Assembly (NCBI GenBank): GCA_030068075.1
Contig: JAINVK010000882.1
Span: forward strand, 310,001-374,000
Direction of reading: 5' to 3'
Source: Paguma larvata
Lineage: Eukaryota; Chordata; Mammalia; Carnivora; Viverridae
Length of the DNA: 64,000 nucleotides
A model generated the notes under the pieces. That model was not told where the DNA came from, did no database searches, and worked only from the letters and a program-made list of their open reading frames with translations. Made by a program: the position numbers and the translations under genes. Positions within the stretch are counted from its first letter, which is position 1, and each line of letters begins with the position of its first letter. Below, piece by piece: positions 53,701 to 61,201 of the stretch.

Positions 53701-55342
53701 AACACAGGACAAATAAGAAAGAGCCTCACCTGGTATCTGCGCAAACATTCAGGCAAGAGAACGACCGTCATCTTAAAGAAAGAGCGTTAGTTCATCTGCT
53801 CGAGATTACGTTAACTGGTACCGAACCTCACATTCCCAAGTGTGTCTGGACGCTAGTGTTTCCGACCAGAGCCGGCCGCATGCGGTGAGGACCGATCGAA
53901 GCTCTGTTATTTACAGTCTGACCCCACGGGGCCGGAGCCCAGACAGCTCGACAGGCGCCGTCCCGGACTCTTGGTATCAAATCCGCATCCTAACGGTTGG
54001 CTCTAACGACACGAAGGATTTACGGGAAGAAAGACAGATGCTACTGAGTTGTCTTTGAGCGAAGAAAAGGATTTTATACTAAAATTAAAAATCTTCTTCA
54101 CCAAGAGAGACATTAAAGACAGTGAGAAGACCGTTACGAACTAGGTGAAGGTATTTCCAATTCTCACAGCTGAAAAAGGCAGTTAGCACCGGGGCGCCCG
54201 GGGGGCTCAGCCGGCTGAGTGTCCGACTCTCGGTTTCAGCTCAGGTCACGATCTCATGGTTTCATGAGTTCGAGCCCCACATCAGGCTCTGCACTGACAG
54301 CATGGAGCCTGCTCAGGATTCTCCCTCTCTCCCTCTGTCTCTGCCACTCCCCTGCTCGTACCCTCTCAAAAATAAACATTAAAAAAATTAAAAAAAAAAA
54401 GAAGAAGAAAGGGTGACACTGGGCCCGTGAATAGAGGACGTGACCGCGGTCACGGGTCAGACGGGTGTGAGTGCTCCCAGCAGCCGCGCCTGGGACAGCC
54501 CGAGTGCCAGCCGGACCACCACATGGGGCAGGGCGCGTCCCCAGGTGACTGAAGCCTCAGCCACACCCAGCAGTGGGGGCGCTCCCGGCAGCAGCGTGTT
54601 CACGAGGGCAGGCCCCAAGCCCACAGAGCAGACGCCGTGCGTGTGCAGCTGGAACACAGCGAAACACACGAGAGCGCAGGAGGCGGCGCTCGCAGAGCCC
54701 ACGAGACACGGCGGGGCGGGGGCGGCCAGCACACAGGGCGCAGGGCTCTAGGGCTGGGCGGAGCGGAGGGGATGCAAAGGCTCCTCAGAAGGGACTTCTG
54801 CAGGCACCATGCGTGCTCTGGGGTGTCAGTACCGTCCCAATGCACTCGTATGCAGGCAAGGGCCTTCCAGGGACTCCTTCGCCCTCTGCCCCCAGTGGAA
54901 GGGACGGGTGAAACCTGCCTGTGGGGCCGCCCACCGGCCATGCGCCGGGTGTCTCTGTGACGACCTGGCCCGGCACTGCGCAGGTGGCGCTCTGAGAGGG
55001 GCCCAGCCAGACACGGACGCGATGGGGTGGAAAGACCGCCCCTGGGGCTGCCACGGCAGCTCCCGAGCACCCCCCACACACACCAAGTCTGCGGACTCCC
55101 TCCCCACCCCCCGCTCCCGCCGCGTGCGAGTCGGGGGCTAGGCATGCGTGTACCGCCACAACCCACAGGGCAGGACGCGAGAGGGGAGCCGGGCCAAGGG
55201 GCTCCTCCAAGCGGAGACGAGGGGGGCCGGGCGGCGCTCACCCGGAAGGTGGGGTAGAAGTGGACGTCGTAGGCTCGGCACACCTCGTGGTTCTCCTCCT
55301 CCGCGCAGTCCAGGGCGGCGACGCGGATGGCGGCAGCCCAGT
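41212..55342 (-). CDS. QSOX2: QSOX2, quiescin sulfhydryl oxidase 2 (exons 2-12; exon 1 outside window)
   Basis: FAD-dependent sulfhydryl oxidase of the secretory pathway; it makes disulfides in substrate proteins and passes electrons to O2. Coding exons (minus): 55342-55242, 53689-53641, 53079-52974, 52839-52749, 51124-50979, 49787-49653, 49421-49292, 47438-47316, 46560-46410, 43938-43750 and 41759-41212. They join in frame to give 588 residues plus one split codon; with a human-sized exon 1 the total would be about 698, as in human. Order: end of thioredoxin domain 1, second thioredoxin-like domain, helix-rich region, ERV/FAD domain with CKEC, a CPAC motif, a variable linker and a C-terminal membrane segment. 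The catalytic CGHC of thioredoxin domain 1 would be in the missing exon 1. Intron 7 needs a GC donor. Confidence 0.96.
41760..43749 (-). other. QSOX2: QSOX2 intron 11
   Basis: 1,990 nt, donor GTGAGC, acceptor CCCAG. Mostly GC-rich with no SINE. An AT-rich patch at 43160-43400 (TTACTTGTAATATGTTTCAT; GGAATTATTTTTAAGCC; GAATTACTTAACTC) has no repeat signature I recognise. Confidence 0.75.
43750..43938 (-). CDS. QSOX2: QSOX2 exon 11
   Basis: 189 nt. It carries the ERV active site: [19 protein letters not shown] with CKEC, then [13 protein letters not shown], the FAD-contacting helix with the WxxHN pattern. Highly conserved with human. Confidence 0.97.
43939..46409 (-). other. QSOX2: QSOX2 intron 10
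   Basis: 2,471 nt, donor GTAAAC, acceptor CCGCAG. No SINE or LINE recognised; an A-run lies near 44432. Confidence 0.75.
46410..46560 (-). CDS. QSOX2: QSOX2 exon 10
   Basis: 151 nt. It encodes [38 protein letters not shown] and [12 protein letters not shown]. It is the first part of the ERV domain with the structural pair GCQGS...GYTC and the [11 protein letters not shown]-binding helix. The surrounding introns make it easy to miss because its own frame is short. Confidence 0.95.
46561..47315 (-). other. QSOX2: QSOX2 intron 9
   Basis: 755 nt, donor GTGAGC, acceptor CCTAG. No repeat recognised. Confidence 0.75.
47316..47438 (-). CDS. QSOX2: QSOX2 exon 9
   Basis: 123 nt, 41 whole codons: [41 protein letters not shown]. 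It bridges the helix-rich region and the ERV domain. Confidence 0.97.
48175..48236. repeat. Purine-rich (GGGGA)n tract
   Basis: About 60 bp of GGGGAGGGGA-like sequence on the plus strand with many G-runs, able to form G-quadruplex or triplex structures. In QSOX2 intron 8. Confidence 0.8.
48512..48630 (-). mobile_element. CAN-SINE (short tRNA-Lys type) in QSOX2 intron 8
   Basis: Minus-strand copy: T-rich tail with TTTTTTAAAGATTTCA, TCATCTCTATGACCAACACA, GGGCTCGAACTCACAGCCCT, and head CAGCCAGGCGCCCC. It is flanked by a perfect 12-bp duplication AAGAGAAGTCCT at 48500 and 48631. Confidence 0.93.
49292..49421 (-). CDS. QSOX2: QSOX2 exon 8
   Basis: 130 nt, acceptor TTTCCTCTCAG. It encodes [43 protein letters not shown], part of the helix-rich region. 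The first base must complete a codon begun by two bases of exon 7, which is what fixes the unusual donor of intron 7. Confidence 0.97.
49422..49652 (-). other. QSOX2: QSOX2 intron 7, GC-AG type
   Basis: 231 nt. Frame and family alignment (REFD-R-SKLYT) require exon 7 to end at 49653, so the intron begins GCAGGTGC. The rest of the donor (AG|GCAGGT) is close to the GC-AG consensus. A competing GT donor lies four bases further (CAG|GTGCTC) and would shift the frame. Confidence 0.85.
49653..49787 (-). CDS. QSOX2: QSOX2 exon 7
   Basis: 135 nt. It encodes [20 protein letters not shown], then a divergent [17 protein letters not shown] segment, then LVWREFD and the first two bases of Arg. The middle differs clearly from human, while both ends are conserved. 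The end point is inferred from reading frame. Confidence 0.92.
49788..50978 (-). other. QSOX2: QSOX2 intron 6
   Basis: 1,191 nt, donor GTAAGTGT, acceptor CCTTGCAG. A C-run and A-run are present; no transposon recognised. Confidence 0.75.
50979..51124 (-). CDS. QSOX2: QSOX2 exon 6
   Basis: 146 nt. It encodes [40 protein letters not shown] and NGSHGLVN, the second half of the non-redox thioredoxin-like domain, with the SVPS cis-proline position and an NGS glycosylation sequon. Confidence 0.96.
51125..52748 (-). other. QSOX2: QSOX2 intron 5
   Basis: 1,624 nt, donor GTACTG, acceptor CTTCGCAG. GC- and CpG-rich throughout; no repeat recognised. Confidence 0.75.
52749..52839 (-). CDS. QSOX2: QSOX2 exon 5
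   Basis: 91 nt. It encodes [20 protein letters not shown] then [10 protein letters not shown], the first strand of the second thioredoxin-like domain, with an NNSS glycosylation sequon conserved in human. Intron 4 downstream of exon 4 is only 134 nt. Confidence 0.96.
52974..53079 (-). CDS. QSOX2: QSOX2 exon 4
   Basis: 106 nt, acceptor CCCCACAG. It encodes [34 protein letters not shown]. It covers the last helix of thioredoxin domain 1 and the linker; NHT is a glycosylation sequon. Confidence 0.96.
53080..53640 (-). other. QSOX2: QSOX2 intron 3
   Basis: 561 nt, donor GTAAGG. A poly-G run (plus strand) lies at about 53519-53534, roughly 105 nt from the exon 3 donor. Confidence 0.75.
53519..53534. 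repeat. Poly-G run
   Basis: About 15-16 consecutive G on the plus strand inside QSOX2 intron 3 (C-run in the transcript). Length-unstable and assembly-error-prone. Confidence 0.85.
53641..53689 (-). CDS. QSOX2: QSOX2 exon 3 (49-nt exon)
   Basis: Acceptor TTTCCTCTTAG, donor AAAG|GTAAGG. It encodes [16 protein letters not shown], matching the human segment with one substitution (Glu to Asp). At 49 nt it is too short for ordinary open-frame searches. Confidence 0.95.
53690..55241 (-). other. QSOX2: QSOX2 intron 2
   Basis: 1,552 nt, donor GTGAGC. It contains a feliform CAN-SINE in opposite orientation. Confidence 0.8.
54191..54412 (+). mobile_element. Feliform CAN-SINE in QSOX2 intron 2
   Basis: GGGGCGCCCGGGGGGCTCAG head, TTCGAGCCCCACATCAGG, CTGACAGCATGGAGCCTGCT, CT-rich tract, and CAAAAATAAACATTAAAAA tail. 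Full length, antisense to QSOX2. Confidence 0.93.
55242..55342 (-). CDS. QSOX2: QSOX2 exon 2
   Basis: 101 nt, acceptor CTTTTCAG. It encodes (D)[20 protein letters not shown] and [13 protein letters not shown], the central strand and cis-proline region (YPT) of thioredoxin domain 1. The [10 protein letters not shown] pair corresponds to the conserved second cysteine pair. The redox CGHC motif would be on the preceding exon. Confidence 0.96.
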
Positions 55343-56392
55343 CTGAAAAGCAGGAACACGAGCTTCAGTGCGGCGCTCCGGCCGGCATCCACGCGGCCAC
55401 GGCCCCGCGCCCCTCAGGTCATCAGACCAGCCCCCGAGGCACAGGACGTCCTGCGGCAGGCTGGGACACAGGAACAAGGCTTCCACGGACGGACGTGTCT
55501 CCCGTCACCGACCACACGGCAGACTGCTCCCGCCCTAACCGGGCACATCCCTGACGGCCGGAAGCACCGCAGCGTGCTGGCCACCGAGCGCCTGCAGATG
55601 ACGCGGGCGGGGTCCGGGACATTCGTGACAGCACTCCCGGGCACGCACTCAAACGAGAATCCGGGCCCGCAGCGCCCGGCCAGCGGTCTCTCCGGGAAGT
55701 GCTTCCCAGTTTGCCGTCGCGGGTCCTGTAAGTCCGTGTCCTGCCCGCCGTCGGCGGTTGTATTACGGGAAAGTCCCGCACGTGAACACCATCCAGGTGA
55801 TGCCACAGCAGCCCCACGGCCCTGCCGGCAGGCTCGCTCCCTCCTCAGCCTCGCCCCAGGGTCCAAGCCACCAGTGGCCCGGTCACCCCAAGTCACACAG
55901 ACACGCTCCCCACTCCGGGCTCGTGGCTCCCTCACTGCCTCGCTTCCCCTGGAAGGGTCTGATCGGGAGCCTCCGACCGGCAGGGGCGTCTCAGCTACTG
56001 CTCCCCGAACCCCGCACGACCTCACTGAAGAGCCTGGGTCCTCGTCCCGCAGCTCCACCGCCGGGCTGTGCGGGCTGCACCCCCCCGCCCCTGGATCTTC
56101 CGAAACCTGCACACCTTTGGGGAGATGGCTTCCCAGGTGGCGATGCACGCTCCCACCAGGGGGTGAGTGACCTGATGGCCCCCTGAGCGCTCGAACTGCT
56201 GAAGGCAGTAGCCAGACGGGGAGCCCCATCTGTCCCCTGCTTCACTTATAGGTGGGACACTGCTATAGAGGAACCTAGCTCACGGCGACCTGGAGGCGCA
56301 GTACACAGGGAGGCAGGTGCTTGGCTGGGCCCAGCGGTCGCCAGGCTCAAAGGCACGGCTTCAACATCCCCCAAAAAGTGATGCTGTCTCTG

Positions 56393-56603
56393 TGACACCT
56401 GGGGGCTCTGTCGGTTAAGCATCTGCCTCTTGGTTTCAGCTCAGGTCGTGATCTCATGGTTCGTGAGTTCAAGTCCCATGTCAGGCTCTGTCCTGGGACT
56501 CTCTCTGTCTCTCCCTCTTTCTCTGCCCCTCCCCAGTGCACACATGTTCTCTCTCTGTCTCTCTCTCTCAAAATAAATACATAAACTTAAAAATTTTTTT
56601 TTC
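56393..56603 (+). mobile_element. Feliform CAN-SINE in QSOX2 intron 1
   Basis: GACACCTGGGGGCTCTGTCG head, GGTTTCAGCTCAGGTCGTGA, GTTCGTGAGTTCAAGTCCCA, CT-rich tract and CAAAATAAATACATAAAC tail. Confidence 0.92.
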
Positions 56604-57060
56604 TAAACACCAAACATTTGACCCCTTTCCCCAGGGTTCCAGTTATACCGCCAAGCATCCGCCGGCTCCCGAGGGGACTGCACGGTGGTGGCCCTGGGGA
56701 GACAAAGCCCAGGTGGGACCCAGGTGCTCCACACAACTGGCCTGGGGGCACTGGCCGCCCCGGGGATGGTCAGGTCCCGCTCACGGTGTCCTGCGGCCTG
56801 ATGACTGCTGAGGGGGGACGCACAGCCGTCCTCGAGATGCTGACTGGGCTCTTTGCTACCTTGTGTTCTGACGTGACACCACTGGCTTAAACCGGTAATC
56901 TGGTTATAAATCACATCACAGGTTTTTTCTGGGTACTGGCTACGACCCTAAACTTCAGAGGTTATGTTAAAATATGCCTGGAATGAGTGAGAGTACCACT
57001 TGTGCTTAAAGATCCATGCCTTTCTCCTCCACAGCTATAAAAATGATTTACCTATGTATA

Positions 57061-57270
57061 TATTTTTTAGTTTCTTTATTTTGACAGAAAGAGAGTGCAC
57101 ACATGCGTGTGTGGGCAGGGGAGGGGCAGAGAGGGAGAGAGAGAACCCCGAGCCGGCCCCGCACTGTCAGCACCGAGCCCGACTCGGAGCTCAAACCGTG
57201 AACCTTAAGATCACGACCTGAGCCGAAATCAAGAGTCGGATGGTCACCTGGCCGAGCCCCCGGGCCCCCG
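57061..57270 (-). mobile_element. Feliform CAN-SINE in QSOX2 intron 1
   Basis: Minus-strand copy: TTTCTTTATTTTGACAGAAA tail, GA-rich tract, CACTGTCAGCACCGAGCCCG, GATCACGACCTGAGCCGAAA, and a decayed GC-rich head. Confidence 0.9.
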
Positions 57271-57544
57271 AGAGCTACCAGCACTAACGCGGAGGAGCAG
57301 GCGAAGAGACGCAGCCGGCCTGCACAGGCCGGGACCGGCGCCGTCCCGCTGCCGCCGCGGCCCCCGAGCCAGCTCCGGTGCCGAGGCGGTTCTACGTGCA
57401 CGGGAACCAGAGGCACGGGAGCTTCCCGAGCCACAGGTCACATCTTTCCGGAGTCTCGAATTACATGGAACTAAGGGAGAACAGTTAATGCTCTCATCCA
57501 ATTAGTGCAGCAGATGGCCGGGCACGGGGGGTCAGCGCACTGCG

Positions 57545-57640
57545 AGCGGCTCCCTCCACGACGTGGCCCCCCCCCCCCGCCTTCCACGCGGCTCCCTCTG
57601 CCCCCCCCACCTTCCACGCGGCTCCCTCCACGGCGCCGGG
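57545..57640. repeat. GC-rich minisatellite, three units
   Basis: GCGGCTCCCTC/T occurs three times, about 47 and 29 bp apart, separated by C-runs and CCTTCCACGCG. Degenerate. Confidence 0.7.
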
Positions 57641-60600
57641 GCCCCCAGCCCTCCAGCTGCCCTGCTGGGGGAGCCCTTCCCCAGCCTGTCATCTTTGCCT
57701 CTGTCCCCATTCGTCTTGCCGAGGCGCCTCCTGTTTGCTGCCTCTTTCGGGCCTCACGAACACAGGGTTACACTTTTTATTGGGAATTTCCATGACACAC
57801 TTTCATTTCACGCTTAAAAAACAAAAAAGCACCCACTCGCCAGACAAGGGCTGTAAGAAAACGAAAACCTGCCCCAAGGGCCGGCGCTGAGCGCCGGATA
57901 CACCACGACGAATAATCACCTGGACCCGACACAGACAAGAGGCACTAGGCGCGCACTCCGAGGCGCTCGCTGCAGTCTGGTTTTCACGGCGGGACTCGGT
58001 CCACCTCCTCGTTCCTCGGATGTCTCCTACCAGGGACGTCTTCCGTGCCCGCGGTCGAGCCTCCAGGCGAGGACGCGGACCTGCCCTGGGCACGCGCTCA
58101 AACGGCGCCGCGCTCCGCGCCTCCGGCCCCAGCCTCCCGGCGTCCCCAGCGTGAACAAACAGCACCCCGCAGAGCGGCCGCCACGGGGGCGACGCTGCAG
58201 GTGACACTGGTGCAGAGTCAAGTCTGACCCAAGGCCACGGTGGTGCCGACCACGTCTCAATCACCCTCCTGAGTGTCCCACGGCCCGGGAGACCAAGAGA
58301 CCAGGCCCCTCGGGCCTGCACGGTCAGGGTCACACGTGGGAGGAGCCAAGGGCTGCACCGGGGCGCGTACCTCTCCAGCGACTCTCTGCACACGACACGT
58401 TTCCTTCTTAAATACACAGAAAACCGATTCTTCGGGAACACGACCCCTCCTTAGATTGCCGGCATATTTTCCACCGTCTCTCCCTCCGACGGTGGCCGTG
58501 GCCGTAACCCCACGGGCAGGAACCGTGCTGGGTGGGTGTGGAGCCCCAGCCTGAGCAGGACAGGCCGAGCTGACAGCGCGGAGCACGGCGACACCGAAGC
58601 GCTCCTTCCGGCCCCAGTGCCGCCGGGACGCGCTCCGACCGGCATGCCGCCGTCCGCTCTGCAAGGAGCTGTGTCACCCGCGGAGCCTCGTCCGGCACCC
58701 CTGCTCTTTTTAAAAGCACTCTGGTCCGTGCTGCCCCAGCTACGCCTCACGCCCGAGCCTGGGATGTGACTGTCACCACTCCCCCTCCACAGGTGACAGA
58801 GCCTAGCCCAAAGGACCCGGAGGAGAAGTGCAGCCCAGCGTCCGCCTCCCTGGCCCTGGCCTCCTGTGCCCCGGCCGCGGGGAGCCCCCTGCCCCGGGGC
58901 TGAGCTGTCCTTGGGCTCTGAGACAGTAGCTAGGGAGGCGAGGGCAGTACGGCGCGGCTAGCCAGCCTCTCCTCCAGGCCCCTTTCAGGACGCTCGGGAC
59001 ACATTTAGCCTGCGCACTGCCTTCCCCGCGGTCTCCACGCAGGGCGAGCCACGCGGCTGGCAGAGCACACTTCCCCGGCTCGGCGCTGACGGCGCTCCGT
59101 CCCAGGGGAAGGGTGGAGGCACCTGGGTCTGAGGCAGGAGAGGGCGTCGGGGCAGGCCACGGCAGGCCGTGCACCCTGGGAGCCGTCCGGGCACAGGCCG
59201 CCTGCACTGGACACCCCTCCTGGAGGATGGCAGCAGGCTGGGACTGGGCCCCGGCTCTGACTGGGCCCCAATGGCTCCCCGTGGTCCCGGAAGCAAGACC
59301 CTCCTCAGCCAGCTGCACGGTCCAAACAAGCGCCTTCTTCTGGCCCTATCTCCTTGATGCATTTCACCCCCCCGTGTGCCCAGCAGGCGCCCTGCACAGC
59401 CACGCAGGCTCTTAGTAAGCCCCGTCCTGGCGTGTCCTGGCCTCTGCCCTTTCCTGAGCCCACTTCCATCGGCCTTTGAGGTGGCCCCGGAGCGGCCTGG
59501 CCTGTCCCAGTACCAGCAGGACCATCTCCATCCAGCACACAGGTGGCAGACAGTGCCGCGTGACGTGAGGACACCTGTCTGGAGGCAGCTGTACAGCCCG
59601 CACCTGCTCTGCCTCTTACCAGGTTTGGAGACTCTGGGCAGCTTATCAGTGTCTGTAACTCAGCTGCCACCCCTGTAAGACACTGGCCAGGGAACCACCA
59701 CTAAGGGGGCCGTGAGGACGGACGGGCGAACGGCCACAGCTCACAGCTGGGAAGCGTCCGCTGCTAGAAGGTGTTGAGCGCTCGTCATGGCTAGGAGAGC
59801 AGCAGTGAACACCGTGGGCACGCGGGACAACGGCGAACTCCCAGCGACCCTGGGAACTGCCATCCTACCGGACACTGGCGACCGACCAGGGCCTCAGAGG
59901 CGGGGACGGGAGGGGAGACGGCTGTGGGTAGAGACCAGTAGGCGAGCAGCTCCAGAGTCAGTGATGCGGCCAGTCCCTGCGAAGCTGCAGGTGTCGGGAA
60001 GGAGTCTGTTCATTGCCCCAGGTGCCACGGACGCCCACGGAGAGCCCAGAAACAGCTGCAGGGGTGACTGACCAACAGCATCACCACGGCAGGAGTGCAG
60101 GGTGCCGGTGGCAGAGAGACCGCAGAGTGCGCGCCGACCCCCCTCTTGGTGTCCTGTGACACCCAAGCAGCAGCCTTCCTTGGGGCTCCAGCAGCTCTGG
60201 TGAGCGAGGTTGAGACGGTTCCTCTGGGGCCCGTCTGCAGCCCGGCACACGGATTCTGGGTAGACGGGGCGTCCTCGCCCAGCCCGAGACCCACGGCCAG
60301 TCCGATGTTCACTTTCAGCCACCACTCCCTGGCCTCAGAGACTTTGGAGGAACTGGGCACGGGTCATGGGCAGAGTAGCAACATTCTCCGTCAAAGCTCC
60401 CGAGGGTGAGGCCAGGCTGGAGGTCTCTGACCCTGCGGGTCAAGCCCCTGACCTCTGCCCACAGGCCCTGCCCCGCCCAGGCTGTGAGCAACCCCGGCCC
60501 ACTTGCTGTCTCCAGCCGGCATCCCAGGCACGAGCTCTCAGAACGCGACTGAAAGAGACCCCTTGGTCCTCCACCCCTGCGCCCTGGAAGCGGGGGAGTC

Positions 60601-61151
60601 CGCCCCCTCCCTGGGGCACCAGCCCGGGGGCACTGGCTGCTTTCCCGGGTGAGGAGACAGGGCAGCTGGGAAACGCTTGGTCTGGGGGCAGACGCTGCTA
60701 CAGAGAAGCGAGGCGGTGCAGACGGCAGTCACCAACGCTGGTTTTTCAGCCTCCAAAGCGCCTTCGACTTTCCCAGGCACCTGGGAGGCGGGCCCTGCCC
60801 CCTGAAACCCGGCACAGCTGCTGCGGGCTTCAAGATGAAAAAGATAAAGAGAAACCTCGGTTTCGCCGGGTTTGTGACCTGCTGCTCAGTCTCATCGCAG
60901 CCGTGAAAGGGCCAAGTCGCAGCGGCACCCGGAAAAGCGGAGGGCTCAGTAGGCCTGGTGCTTCTGAAACGCCGTGCGGAGCCTTTAAGAGAACGTACCG
61001 CGGGGGCCGTTGCTCCGAAGTCTCTGTTAACAAGGCACTTGGTAAACTCACCAGCGTGAAGGCTCCGGACGAGCCCGCCCGCGGCCAGAGTCAGGGCACA
61101 GTTTCAAAGAGCTAACGGCACGACTCGGACAAGCGCAAGGGCGACCGGACG

Positions 61152-61201
61152 GCGGAGGTGCTCCTGAGCGGAGGTGCTCCTGAGCGGAGGTGCTCCTGAG
61201 C
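61152..61201. repeat. 16-bp tandem repeat, three copies
   Basis: GCGGAGGTGCTCCTGA occurs at 61152, 61168 and 61184 without mismatch. Identical copies imply recent origin. Confidence 0.93.
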
